NCBI RefSeq assembly: GCF_018739865.1
Contig: NZ_JADOER010000015.1
Span: forward strand, 1-64,000
Length of the DNA: 64,000 nucleotides
Direction of reading: 5' to 3'
Source of the DNA: Leptothoe kymatousa TAU-MAC 1615
GTDB taxonomy: Bacteria > Cyanobacteriota > Cyanobacteriia > Phormidesmidales > Phormidesmidaceae
Made by a program: the position numbers and the translations under genes. Shown in pieces: positions 17,791 to 26,955 of the stretch; the stretch's first letter is position 1; the number at the start of each line of letters is the position of its first letter. The notes beneath the pieces are model-generated. The model saw only the letters and a program-made list of their open reading frames with translations. It did no database searches and was not told the origin of the DNA.

Positions 17791-19767
17791 GTGAAACGTC
17801 GATCTAAAAGCCTGCTGCTACGACTCATTACTCCCCTTTCGTTACTATCGGCTGCTACGGTGCTGGCGATTTCTGTCAGCACGTATTTCTCAGCTCGAGA
17901 AGCGTTGAAGCAGTCCTTATACGATCGCCTGAATGTGGCAATTACCCTGAAAGAAGAGGAATTGACACAGTGGTTCGAAGCCCAACGCAGCGATATTTTG
18001 CTGTTGGCTCGGTTGCCTGAAATTCAAGTTCAAACTGCCGTCCTTTTATCCAGTTTGGAAACCAAGGATGACGAAGTCGATGAGGGTTTTGCGGTCCCTG
18101 CGGATGGTGCCCTCAGGGAGATTGCTAAGCAACAGCTGAGTAACTATCTGCGAGATATCCTAGGCCTCAAACCTGATTTAGCTGAGGTCTCCATTGCCAC
18201 TGACACTGGCAAGGTGCTGTTTTCCACCAATCAGGCTTTAGAAAATTCCCAACAGTCCCTCAGCGATAATACGGTCACCTACTTTGCCGATGCATCGGTA
18301 AAAATTCAGCCGGTTCTATATACATCTGAGGTCACTAATGCCACGGCCATTACCTTGGCAACACCCATTTTGGATGGGGAAAACAACCGCATTGGTGTGT
18401 TGCTGGTCACCTTAGACCTACAGGATGTGGATTCCCTGATTCAGGATCGTACGGGGTTAGGTAAGACGGGGACCACCTATTTAGTAGGACAGGTGGAAAA
18501 TAAGAATCGCTTTTTGGCGTCGGAAGAGGCAAAGACCGTAACGGGCAATATTAATAGTTTTGCCATTGATGCTGCGATCGCAGGCGAAAGTGGATCCGGA
18601 CTCTATCAAAACTACGCCGGCAAACCTGTGATTGGTGTTTACCGATGGTTGGATGGCCAAAGTCTGGCCCTCTTAGCCGAAATCAATCAGCGCGAGGCAT
18701 TTGCCCCCGCCCAGGCCCTGGCTCGCAACATTATATTGATCGGAGTTGTTGCCACCGGGCTATTGCTATCGGGCATTTACATCCTGTCTCGGCGCATTAC
18801 CGAACCCATTAGCGAAATTACCGAGGCCACCATTAATGTACAAAACGGAGAGCTTGAACAGTCCCTAACGGTGATGGGCCAAGATGAAATTGGAGCCCTT
18901 GCCCAAGCCTTCAACCACATGTCCCGCAAGCTAAAGCAATCATTTACCAAGCTAGAAGATAAAAATCAGACCCTAGAACTGCAAGTACACCAGCGCACGG
19001 TGGAACTAAAAGATGCCAGGGCCGAGGCCGAGGCTGCGACCCGCACCAAAAGTGCCTTTTTAGCCAACATGAGCCACGAACTGCGCACCCCCCTCAACAG
19101 CATTATTGGCTATGGCGAAATGCTCGAAGAAGACATGGAAATGATGGGGGACCTGAGCCTTTTACCTGATCTACGTAAAATCCAGGGTTCCAGCCGACAT
19201 TTGCTCAGTCTGATCAACAGTGTTTTAGATCTAGCCAAAATTGAGACCGGCCGCATGGAACTCCACCTAGAGTCCGTGGATATTGCAGATCTCGTAGATG
19301 AGGTGATCACCGCCATTAGCCCTGCCGTGGACAAAAAAGCTAACTTTCTCACCCTCAAAAATCAAAGTGCCATTGCATCGATTGAAACCGATGCCAACAA
19401 GCTGCGCCAGTGTTTACTAAATTTACTGGGCAATGCCAATAAGTTCACCGACAAAGGACGCATTAACCTAATTGTGTCCACCCCTCACTATGAGGATGAA
19501 ACCTATCTTGAATTCACCGTTGAAGATACCGGCATTGGGATCGATCCAGACCAGTTAGAACACGTGTTTGAAGCCTTTAACCAGGCAGATGTCTCCTCCA
19601 CTCGCCGTTACGATGGCACTGGCCTCGGGTTAACCATCACCCGTGAGTTCGCCTACATGCTGGGCGGTGCAGTCACGGCCAAAAATCGGCCTAGCGGTGG
19701 CGCTATTTTCACCATCCGCATTCCCCAGGTGATACCAACGGTTCAGCGTCAACCCGTCACGGTTTAG
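17791..19767 (+). CDS. Membrane sensor histidine kinase (Cache-HAMP-HisKA-HATPase)
   Basis: 658 residues from a GTG start at 17791. A transmembrane helix at ~13-33 is followed by a double-Cache-type periplasmic sensor (to ~305, with GKTGTTYLVGQ typical of the family). Then come the second helix (~308-330), HAMP (EPISEITEATINVQNGELEQ), a coiled coil, HisKA with FLANMSHELRTPLNSIIGY, and the ATP-binding domain (N box LGNANKFTD, G1 VEDTGIGID, G2 DGTGLGLTI). No receiver domain is attached. The ligand is unknown; dCache sensors often bind small metabolites. No response regulator is adjacent, so the partner is elsewhere. Confidence 0.9.
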   Translation: MKRRSKSLLLRLITPLSLLSAATVLAISVSTYFSAREALKQSLYDRLNVAITLKEEELTQWFEAQRSDILLLARLPEIQVQTAVLLSSLETKDDEVDEGFAVPADGALREIAKQQLSNYLRDILGLKPDLAEVSIATDTGKVLFSTNQALENSQQSLSDNTVTYFADASVKIQPVLYTSEVTNATAITLATPILDGENNRIGVLLVTLDLQDVDSLIQDRTGLGKTGTTYLVGQVENKNRFLASEEAKTVTGNINSFAIDAAIAGESGSGLYQNYAGKPVIGVYRWLDGQSLALLAEINQREAFAPAQALARNIILIGVVATGLLLSGIYILSRRITEPISEITEATINVQNGELEQSLTVMGQDEIGALAQAFNHMSRKLKQSFTKLEDKNQTLELQVHQRTVELKDARAEAEAATRTKSAFLANMSHELRTPLNSIIGYGEMLEEDMEMMGDLSLLPDLRKIQGSSRHLLSLINSVLDLAKIETGRMELHLESVDIADLVDEVITAISPAVDKKANFLTLKNQSAIASIETDANKLRQCLLNLLGNANKFTDKGRINLIVSTPHYEDETYLEFTVEDTGIGIDPDQLEHVFEAFNQADVSSTRRYDGTGLGLTITREFAYMLGGAVTAKNRPSGGAIFTIRIPQVIPTVQRQPVTV

Positions 19768-19784
19768 TCAGCCATTACCAAACC

Positions 19785-19827
19785 AAAAAAGGTCCAAGGA
19801 AGCTGCCACGCATTCCTTGGACCTTTT
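19785..19827. terminator. Bidirectional intrinsic terminator
   Basis: A perfect 11-bp stem GGTCCAAGGAA/TTCCTTGGACC with an 11-base loop, flanked by AAAAAA and TTTT. It sits between two convergent genes (ends at 19767 and 19860) and can serve both strands. Confidence 0.92.
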
Positions 19828-19859
19828 CGCACCGTAGGCTTGCTGAGGGCAGCAGGTTG

Positions 19860-21143
19860 CTAAGACTTAATAGAAATATTTTTAGGTTGCAAAACCGGTG
19901 GAATAGCGACATCCACATCATCCACAAGGCTGGCTAGCAGAGACTCATAGCCTTCCAAAGCTTGCTCAAAGGAATAGTTAGCAACAGCATAGGCACGACC
20001 CCGCTTACCCAGTTCCGCACACCGTTCCGGATGTTCATAGAGTTGCTGAATGGCGTTGGCTAAGGCCCTTGGTTTTTCCGGTTCCACAACGATGCCGCCG
20101 TTGCTTTCCCGGACCGCTTCAGCCGCTGAGCCAGTTTCAGGCACAGAAGCCACAATCGGGCGACCGCTGGCCATCAGTACCATGGTTTTAGATGGCATAT
20201 TAAAGCCCACAACACTGGCTTTTTGCATAATCAAAGAAACATCTGCCGCCGCCAACATCGTGGGCAACATTTCCCGAGGCGTAAACGGCAATAGGGTGAC
20301 ATTTTTCACATCCAATTCAATCTGCAAATCGCGCAGATCGTAGAGCTGCCGCTGCTCTCCCACAATGACAAACTCAATATTGGGGATATGCTCCAGCATT
20401 TCGGCGGCATAGATAATTGCCCGGGCCCCTTGGGTCCGGGCAATATTGCCTGAATACAGAACAATAAACTTATCCTCTAAACCATTGTCCCGGCGAAACT
20501 GATTGTCGTGTTTGGCGAGAGGGCTAATAAAGTGCACATCCACCCAGTTGGAAATGCGCTTCATCTTGCTGGGGGGAACGCCCTTAGTAATTAGATTTTT
20601 GGAAAAACTATCCGTAATCACCCCAATCCGTGTAGCACTGGCGTAGGCAAACTTTTCTAGCACCTCAAAGATGCGAATCGCCATGCGGTTGCTAATCAGT
20701 CCGGTGCGCACCGCCGCCTCAGGCAAAATATCCTGCAGGCTCAGCACCGTGGGGCAACCGTAAATGAGCTTGAGTAAAGCGACCGGAATACAGGCCGGTA
20801 AAGAGGGGCTGGTAAATAAAATGATGTCCGGTCGCCATCCCTTCAGGGCCTGGAAAAAACTCAGCAACGCAAAACTGCCGTCCAGCAAAATGCGAGTCAG
20901 TACACCGGGGTTGGGATGGATGGCCACATAGCAACGCTGAATCTTAACGCCGTTGCGTTCTTCCTCGCGATAAAGCTGACCACGGTAATCAGGATAAATC
21001 TTGCGTTCAGGATAGTTAGGCATGGCCGTCACCACCCGGACCTCATGCCCCTTGGCCACCAATCCTTCTGCCAGCTCGGTCATTAAGGGGGCAATCCCAA
21101 TGGGCTCAGGATGGTAATTGTACGAATATAAAAGTATACGCAT
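19860..21143 (-). CDS. WcaI-like glycosyltransferase family 4
   Basis: 427 residues from the ATG at 21143 (MRILLYSYNYHPEPIGIAP), the conserved WcaI family start; an upstream start at 21179 adds 12 residues. GT-B fold: the N-terminal half contains TAMPNYPERKIYPDYRG and LQDILPEAAVRTGLI. The C-terminal half has VLYSGNIARTQG, LLPFTPREMLPTMLAAADV and PSKTMVLMASGRPIVASV with the nucleotide-sugar-binding E in the SAAEAVRESNGGIVV region. WcaI homologues act in exopolysaccharide (colanic-acid-type) synthesis. It is isolated here, with an 800-base non-coding stretch upstream and other glycan genes about 5 kb away. Confidence 0.88.
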   Translation of the reverse strand: MRILLYSYNYHPEPIGIAPLMTELAEGLVAKGHEVRVVTAMPNYPERKIYPDYRGQLYREEERNGVKIQRCYVAIHPNPGVLTRILLDGSFALLSFFQALKGWRPDIILFTSPSLPACIPVALLKLIYGCPTVLSLQDILPEAAVRTGLISNRMAIRIFEVLEKFAYASATRIGVITDSFSKNLITKGVPPSKMKRISNWVDVHFISPLAKHDNQFRRDNGLEDKFIVLYSGNIARTQGARAIIYAAEMLEHIPNIEFVIVGEQRQLYDLRDLQIELDVKNVTLLPFTPREMLPTMLAAADVSLIMQKASVVGFNMPSKTMVLMASGRPIVASVPETGSAAEAVRESNGGIVVEPEKPRALANAIQQLYEHPERCAELGKRGRAYAVANYSFEQALEGYESLLASLVDDVDVAIPPVLQPKNISIKS

Positions 21144-21948
21144 GGAAATCGCTCTGACTACTGATGTCGCGGTCAACAAATAAGCAACAAGCGCAAGAAA
21201 GGCTCAAATTTAAGAGGACCAGACTTCGAAGCTTTGGCTAGCTTCATTAACACAGTTCTACAGTGTGCCCAAGGTGTCTTTCGCAAATATGCCCGATGGG
21301 CAGCACGCTTCTGATGGAAATGGATACGCTAAGGATTCCCCAAAGGACTTTTAAAGATCCAAAAGGTTAGTAGACAGCACCTAATAATAAATAATGGAGC
21401 CTAGTCACCCTAAGCAGCATCAGCAGATTCCCCGTAGCTAACTTAAAGACACGAAAGAGCTAGTAACGTTGCAGGATTTATGGTTTGCAACAATGCTACG
21501 GAACGGTAGATATCAAAGACATATCAAAGCAGTCATTACCTCAACAAGATAAGGAACAAGTGATACATCTACGGAATTACTTCAATATTAATTTATGAAA
21601 ATCGTGAAAGATTTTACACAACGTTTAGATTGCCAAATCAGACAGGGCGTTTAACTCTACGAAAGCGTTAGTTTTGAATTGCATTTAACAGTAACCACAT
21701 GTTTTACAAGAACCTAATAAATGCATCAAAGTTCCTTTAAGCAATGATTCATGGTGCAAAGACAATCCATCAATAACTCTTCATATAGTAGAACTTCAAA
21801 AGTTGACTGCACATACCCTGTAGTCATCTTTACGATACCAGAGTAAAAATCTCTAGAAAAGTAGATAAATTCTTCACAAAAAAATGGATTTAATCTACGC
21901 AGAGTTTAAACTCTAACTGCATATTTTTTTAATGTATGGGGCACTACA
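21144..21948. other. Long AT-rich intergenic region
   Basis: About 800 bases without a credible gene. It is AT-rich compared with its flanks. It must hold the promoter for the leftward WcaI-like gene. No repeat from the other families in this window was recognised here. Confidence 0.6.
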
Positions 21949-22000
21949 ATAAACCACCCCCGGGATTAGGGCTGAGCGGCTAATCACGGGGGTGGTTTGT
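21949..22000 (-). terminator. Strong hairpin terminator of the DUF3318 gene
   Basis: AAACCACCCCCG and CGGGGGTGGTTT pair, with an inner ATTAG/CTAAT extension. It lies about 30 bases after the stop of the leftward gene at 22031. The following T content is only moderate (TTTATTGT). Confidence 0.75.
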
Positions 22001-22030
22001 AGTTATGATATTGAGCTGCTGGTCAGGGCC

Positions 22031-22678
22031 TTAATAGGCGCGGGATGTATCTCGATCCGAACGGATCCGATCCTTCGCTCGATTAGCACTACGCTTTAGG
22101 GCTTCAAGGCGTTTCACGTAGCGATCGCGCTGCTTTTTCTTCGGTGTTTGCTCAATCAATGTTTTGAGGGCACTGCCCAAACTCTTGTAGGCATTGGGGA
22201 GGGAATAGCCAAACCGAGTTGCCAGGGCAATGGCCTTCTCATCAGCATCCATCGACTCGCGCAAGGTTTTTTCAGCGTTATTGCGCTTATACAAGCGCCA
22301 GCCCGAAATACTACACAGACCTAGCGCCAGCATTAACAACAGACCGTCCTGGACCCACAGTTCGCCCACGGCACCGCCCAGACCAATGGCTAAGGCTGCC
22401 ATTTCCCAGCCATCGCGGGGAATCGTATCGTTCTGCACCCGGGCAACCTCGTGCCAAAACAACAGGTTTCGCTGATCGATGGCAAGCTGTTCCCATTTGG
22501 GCAGGTCGATTTGCACTTCCACCTGGTCCTTACCTAGCTCTTCAGAAGTAATCAACGGTGGGCCAACATCCATAGCGGGTTCTACCGTAACCCAGCTTTG
22601 CAGTTCTGGAGGCAGCAAACTACGTAGGCGACGAAGTTCACCCATATCTGCTCTGGAACTGTAAGTGGCGTATGACAT
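22031..22678 (-). CDS. DUF3318 protein
   Basis: 215 residues with the cyanobacterial DUF3318 pattern: ELRRLRSLLPPELQSWVTVE at residues ~14-33, LPKWEQLAIDQRNLLFWHEVAR at ~80-100, two central hydrophobic helices (MAALAIGLGGAVGEL and GLLLMLALGLCSISGW), and a charged C-terminal half with KRLEALKRSANRAKD. It is probably a membrane-associated protein of unknown function, almost exclusively cyanobacterial. The gap to the upstream dihydrouridine synthase gene is 34 bases on the same strand, so the two are likely co-transcribed. Termination is at the hairpin just downstream. Confidence 0.85.
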   Translation of the reverse strand: MSYATYSSRADMGELRRLRSLLPPELQSWVTVEPAMDVGPPLITSEELGKDQVEVQIDLPKWEQLAIDQRNLLFWHEVARVQNDTIPRDGWEMAALAIGLGGAVGELWVQDGLLLMLALGLCSISGWRLYKRNNAEKTLRESMDADEKAIALATRFGYSLPNAYKSLGSALKTLIEQTPKKKQRDRYVKRLEALKRSANRAKDRIRSDRDTSRAY

Positions 22679-22712
22679 ACTGATGATTGACTCGGAAACG
22701 CTCAGAAAATGC

Positions 22713-23810
22713 TTATACTATAGCGGGCTTTCGGGGGCTATGGTGGCAAACTTCTGGAGAGATTACCGTAATTGCCCCGTCGAGTAATCCGCAGCCTTCC
22801 TCTACTGATTCAATCCGACACAGACGTTCCCGGAGTTCTGCGGCACCATCAAAGCCTTTGGCATACCAGGCCATGTGTTTGCGGGCCTGGCGAATGCCGC
22901 TTTTACCCTTGTATTCCGCCAGCATAATCAGGTGTTCCTGGGCGCAGCGCAGCCGTTCTACTACGGTGGGTGGCGCTAACCGCTTGCCCGTTTTCAAGAA
23001 ATGGTCAATCTCCCCGACCAAAAAGGGATAGCCCAGGGTGCCACGGGAGCACATCACCCCATCGGTTTGGGTTTGCTCTAGGCAATCGATGGCCGCATCC
23101 ACCGAAAAAATATCGCCATTGGCAATCACGGGGATCGATACCGCCTGTTTGACCTTGGCAATCCAATGCCAGTCGGCGGTGCCGTTGTAGCCCTGGGAGC
23201 GGGTGCGGCCATGGAGGGTGATCATCTGGGCCCCGGCCGCTTCTAGGCGGCGACCAAACTCCACCGCGTTAATGTCATCCTCTGACCAGCCAATGCGGGT
23301 TTTGGCAGTGACCGGCACCGCCACCGCCGCGCTGACGGTTTCAATGATGCGGGCGGCGGTATCCGGATCCCGCAATAGGGATGAGCCACCGCCATTTTTA
23401 GTGATTTTATTCACCGGACAGCCCATGTTGATGTCGATGGTGTCTGCCCCCTGGTCCACCGCTTTTTTGGCTGCCTCTGCCAAAAACTCAGGCCGTCGAT
23501 CAAACAGCTGAATGCTAATGGGGCGCTCGTCCGGGTCCACTTCCATCACCTTTGGCAGTTTGCGCACGTGGTGCAGTTCAGCGGCGCTGACCATTTCGGT
23601 GTACATCATGGACTGGGGCGCATAGCGACGCACCAGCCGACGAAATACCAAATCAGTGACGCCAGACAAGGGGGACTGGAGTACTCGACTATGCACATCG
23701 ACGGTGCCGATTTGTAGGGGAGTGGCCAGGCGAGCTTTGAGGGTCGGGGATAGCCCGTTACTTTGACGCTGTGGCTGAGCCGTCTGATCCAGATTGAGGG
23801 CAACTGACAT
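22713..23810 (-). CDS. tRNA-dihydrouridine synthase, DusB-like
   Basis: 365 residues. FMN TIM barrel: [20 protein letters not shown] at the N-terminus, [20 protein letters not shown] with the catalytic Cys, [26 protein letters not shown] and [15 protein letters not shown], then a C-terminal helical domain. It reduces uridine to dihydrouridine in tRNA D loops with NADPH. The GCPVNK and GRTRxQ(G)YxGxAD blocks fit the DusB/NifR3 type. Upstream of its start lies a perfect 15-bp hairpin (23836-23882) that could shape its leader. Confidence 0.92.
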   Translation of the reverse strand: MSVALNLDQTAQPQRQSNGLSPTLKARLATPLQIGTVDVHSRVLQSPLSGVTDLVFRRLVRRYAPQSMMYTEMVSAAELHHVRKLPKVMEVDPDERPISIQLFDRRPEFLAEAAKKAVDQGADTIDINMGCPVNKITKNGGGSSLLRDPDTAARIIETVSAAVAVPVTAKTRIGWSEDDINAVEFGRRLEAAGAQMITLHGRTRSQGYNGTADWHWIAKVKQAVSIPVIANGDIFSVDAAIDCLEQTQTDGVMCSRGTLGYPFLVGEIDHFLKTGKRLAPPTVVERLRCAQEHLIMLAEYKGKSGIRQARKHMAWYAKGFDGAAELRERLCRIESVEEGCGLLDGAITVISPEVCHHSPRKPAIV

Positions 23811-23835
23811 AGGTTTTGTCTAGGCCATATATGGA

Positions 23836-23882
23836 GGTCAGCCTTTAGCAGGCAGAGGCTATCTCCTTGCTAAAGGCTGACC
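23836..23882. other. Perfect 15-bp hairpin in a divergent promoter region
   Basis: GGTCAGCCTTTAGCA pairs exactly with TGCTAAAGGCTGACC across a 17-base loop. It is 26 bases upstream of the dihydrouridine synthase start and 128 before the DMT gene. No T-run follows on either strand, so it looks like a leader structure or operator rather than a terminator. Confidence 0.85.
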
Positions 23883-24010
23883 CTTAGATTCTACATTCCT
23901 ATCTATGCGCCATCTTTCCGCACACCCAATCCGGCCAAACTTCTAACCGGCAGGCAGTTGTGTAGGATGCCATTAATTTAGGACCGACCACATAACCAAT
24001 AACTTAACCA

Positions 24011-24889
24011 ATGTTTCAAGGGGAAATTGCGGCGCTGAGTGCGGCCGGATTGTGGGCATTTGCCACATTGATGTTTGGCCGATTGGGGAAGCAGCTGCCC
24101 CCACTGGTGTTGAACTTAGTTAAAGGGGCCATGGCCATTGGGTTGATTGTGCTCACCCTGGCGGTGCGGCAGCAGCTATTGGCGTCATTGCCCATTAGGT
24201 CGGTGGTGCTGCTGCTAGTCAGTGGTGTGGTGGGGATTGGGTTGGGGGATACGGCCTACTTTGCCACGGTCAACGCCCTGGGGGCACGGCGGGCGCTGCT
24301 GTTGGAAATGTTGGCCCCGCCCATGGCGGCGCTGATGTCGCTTATTTTTTTGCAAGAGCAGCTGGCGGTGGTGGCCTGGGTGGGCATGGCCCTGACCATA
24401 GGGGGCATTGTTTGGGTGGTGAGTGAGCGCAGCCCAAAAGCTGAAGGTACGGGCTCACCCATGGGGGTTATTTTTGGCATTATGGCCGCCCTGGGGCAGT
24501 CCATTGGCAGCGTACTGTCGCGGGCGGCGTTGGCCGATACGGTTGTGGATCCGCTGTGGAGTAGTTTGTTGCGACTCTCGGCGGGGCTGGTGTGTATTGG
24601 TGGACTATTGCTGTGGCGTAGGCAGACGGTTGCCCCCAATGGGATCCGGTTCTCTAGTCGGTTGCTGGGGGGCGTTGCGATCGCAGCCTTTTTCGGCACC
24701 TATTTAGCCATCTGGCTCCAACAGATTGCCCTCAAACATTCCCCCGCTGGCATCGCCCAGTCCCTACTGGCCACCAGCCCCATTATGGTATTGCCCATGG
24801 CCCTCATCATCGGAGAACGGGTTACCCCACGTGCCATCTGCGGCGCAGTTGTTGCCCTCCTAGGCATCTGGTTATTGTTTAGCCATTAG
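24011..24889 (+). CDS. EamA/DMT family transporter
   Basis: 292 residues with ten predicted helices in two EamA repeats. The first repeat spans residues ~1-138 (LSAAGLWAFATLMFGRLG ... GMALTIGGIVWVVSE). The second runs to the end (GIMAALGQSIGSVLSRAAL ... GAVVALLGIWLLFSH). EamA proteins export or import small metabolites, and the substrate cannot be read from sequence. It is divergent from the dihydrouridine synthase gene and converges on the unknown gene at 24903 with a 13-base gap between stops. Confidence 0.9.
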   Translation: MFQGEIAALSAAGLWAFATLMFGRLGKQLPPLVLNLVKGAMAIGLIVLTLAVRQQLLASLPIRSVVLLLVSGVVGIGLGDTAYFATVNALGARRALLLEMLAPPMAALMSLIFLQEQLAVVAWVGMALTIGGIVWVVSERSPKAEGTGSPMGVIFGIMAALGQSIGSVLSRAALADTVVDPLWSSLLRLSAGLVCIGGLLLWRRQTVAPNGIRFSSRLLGGVAIAAFFGTYLAIWLQQIALKHSPAGIAQSLLATSPIMVLPMALIIGERVTPRAICGAVVALLGIWLLFSH

Positions 24890-24902
24890 GTCTGTTTTGT
24901 GA

Positions 24903-25853
24903 CTACTCCACAGAGCCATCTTTAGCCACAACATCTCCTGCCCAAGTCAGTCTCTTGCCAGTGGCCACCAATCCATTCGCCCTAAACAAAGAACTACCCA
25001 CAGAGAGCTCACCATCCCACACCGGCTTCGCCACATCTACTACCCAGGGTCGATACTTCGCCTGGAAGGCCACAATCGTTTGGTTAACTTGCGCTTTAAT
25101 TTTGGGGTCGATGTGAGTCGCTGTGGCAGGTGAGAGTTGCAGCTGAAAGCAAACAACCTCAGCTAGTTCAGCTAGCGCTTCATGGGCACCCTGAACCATT
25201 TCACTGTGGTCCAACTGGGCCAAAATTAGCTCTGGGCTTAATGCCTGGGCGGGTTTCCCTACAAACTGTTGAGCGATGGTGTCAACCGCCGCCTTTACAC
25301 CGTCAACACGGCTTAGCCTTTGATATCGCACCAAACGCGTAATTAGCCGTTTAACTGGTTGATTAATTCTCTCCCCAATGGCTGGAATTGGTTGCGATAG
25401 GTGATCGCCAAACGTTTCTAGGGCATGGCACAACAAATATTTGCGTTCAGGCAAGCTAAGAACGTGTCTCGGCTGTTCCTTATCCAATAAAACAACCGCC
25501 GCTTGCACCATGGCGGTAAACTCTTGCGCCGATAGTTTCGACGATATTCTTTGCAGATAGGTGCGAACAAATGCAACTAGAGTCTTTTCTGCCTTGGTTA
25601 AACGCCCCTTGGCCCTTTGGACAATGGCCTGCAACTCTGAGGTCGGTTCTAATGGCGGTTCTAATGGCTGACTTTGCTGGGCATCGAAGGCGACCTGTGG
25701 GCGCACATCGTCGCCTTCGATGTCCATGACAGCCCTCAACGCTGATAGGGTGGCCTGGAGCTCCACCTCAGACTTGCAGGGACCCAGTGTCTGTTCAAAA
25801 AGCTGTATTGCCTGGAGCAGCTGATCAGAGTTCGGCTTGAACTGGGTTGCCAT
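24903..25853 (-). CDS. Unrecognised soluble helical protein
   Basis: About 316 residues from the ATG at 25853 (MATQFKPNSDQLLQAI); an upstream start at 25874 adds seven residues. No family recognised. It is predicted mostly alpha-helical, with no signal peptide and no membrane helix. The N-terminal ~45 residues resemble a helical pair, a Pro-rich linker follows (QPLEPPLEPTSE), and then a helical body (~70-270). The C-terminus has a short beta-looking end (VWDGELSVGSSLFRANGLV). It has normal base composition and codon use, so I consider it a genuine but uncharacterised gene. It converges on the DMT transporter. Confidence 0.65.
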   Translation of the reverse strand: MATQFKPNSDQLLQAIQLFEQTLGPCKSEVELQATLSALRAVMDIEGDDVRPQVAFDAQQSQPLEPPLEPTSELQAIVQRAKGRLTKAEKTLVAFVRTYLQRISSKLSAQEFTAMVQAAVVLLDKEQPRHVLSLPERKYLLCHALETFGDHLSQPIPAIGERINQPVKRLITRLVRYQRLSRVDGVKAAVDTIAQQFVGKPAQALSPELILAQLDHSEMVQGAHEALAELAEVVCFQLQLSPATATHIDPKIKAQVNQTIVAFQAKYRPWVVDVAKPVWDGELSVGSSLFRANGLVATGKRLTWAGDVVAKDGSVE

Positions 25854-25942
25854 AATGGTTGAGCGCGGGACCACACCCCAAGACTATACCGACCCACTAG
25901 CCAAAAGTTCAATAGATTAGGCAGGGCGGTAGTCTAACTAAT

Positions 25943-26890
25943 TCATGCTTTCTTGAATTGTTTAACCGTGCTCAAATACTGATTGAGAAAGGGTAAACCA
26001 CCGATGGCGGGCAAGAAATAGCGCGATGTGCAGAGCACGCCCAAGGCAGCTCCGGTGGCGGCACTAAAGTAGGGGGCATAGAGGGCCACCAAGGCGGCGT
26101 CGCGGGTGCCGACACCAGCAAATGTGAGGGGGAGCAGACCGGCCAAAATTGCGAGGGGGGCCAGGGCAAAACTAATCACCGGGGGAGCCCAGGCATTGAG
26201 GGCCAATATAAATAGCCAGATTTGCAACAGGTGCAAAAACCACACAAAAATGGACATGCCAGCAATGCGGGATAGCTGGGCCGGATTGCCCCAGAAATAA
26301 TCGTGCATTTCATCCCAGGAATCCTGAAACGAAGCCAGCTTTTTGCCAATTTTGCCCGGAGCAATTTTGCGCATGGTGGTAAACCCCAGGCGGGCAAACC
26401 CTTTAGACCCCAGCATCAATAGTCCAAAGACCAGTCCCCCTAGAATACCCACGGTCATGGTCCAAAAAAAGACATCTTTTTGGGGATATAGCAACAGACC
26501 AAAGGCACACCACAGCAGCAGCGACAGCATATCGCAGGCTTTTTCAAAGATCACGATGGATAGGGACAGGGTGCCGCTGAGGTTGCCTCGCTCCTTCATA
26601 AAGTAGGACTTGGCAATGTCTCCCATTTTGGAGGGCAGCACCATATTTAATACGCTGGCGGCCAAAATCAGTTTGTTGGCTTCCCAGATATTTAGCTTGG
26701 CCTGCACCGGAATGAGCTGCTTGAGTCGCCAGCCAGTGAAAAAGGTAATGGGGATAACCATGCCCAAACTAACCACCATCCAAAAAGGGTTGCAGTCTCG
26801 AAAGACTTTTAACAGTTCTGGAAAGTTAACCTTGTTGTACAAGATCACCAAAATCAGCGTACTAACGGCGATGGAGATAAAGCGTTTCAT
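25943..26890 (-). CDS. Flippase-like membrane protein (LPG synthase TM / UPF0104)
   Basis: 315 residues with about eight hydrophobic helices. Family blocks of the lysylphosphatidylglycerol-synthase TM region (AglD/UPF0104) are visible: GWRLKQLIPVQAK, VLNMVLPSKMGDIAKSYFMK in place of the usual LPGRLGE-type motif, and LPLTFAGVGTRDAALVALY, the typical GG(x)G.R(E/D) end motif. Members are thought to flip or hold lipids or lipid-linked sugars. It ends a leftward series with the toroid protein, GT2 and GT39-like genes, which supports a lipid-linked glycan role. Confidence 0.85.
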   Translation of the reverse strand: MKRFISIAVSTLILVILYNKVNFPELLKVFRDCNPFWMVVSLGMVIPITFFTGWRLKQLIPVQAKLNIWEANKLILAASVLNMVLPSKMGDIAKSYFMKERGNLSGTLSLSIVIFEKACDMLSLLLWCAFGLLLYPQKDVFFWTMTVGILGGLVFGLLMLGSKGFARLGFTTMRKIAPGKIGKKLASFQDSWDEMHDYFWGNPAQLSRIAGMSIFVWFLHLLQIWLFILALNAWAPPVISFALAPLAILAGLLPLTFAGVGTRDAALVALYAPYFSAATGAALGVLCTSRYFLPAIGGLPFLNQYLSTVKQFKKA

Positions 26891-26899
26891 TGGAAATTA

Positions 26900-26929
26900 G
26901 GGAATGGGGGTAGGGTGGGCACGGTCCAC
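26900..26929 (+). repeat. G-rich 30-bp dispersed repeat, copy 1
   Basis: Contains GGGTGGGCACGGTCCAC with a small hairpin GTGGGC/GTCCAC. A near-identical copy lies at 28562, in the next intergenic gap of the same cluster. Confidence 0.8.
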
Positions 26930-26955
26930 CGAGCAGGGGAGAATGGGGAATGGCG

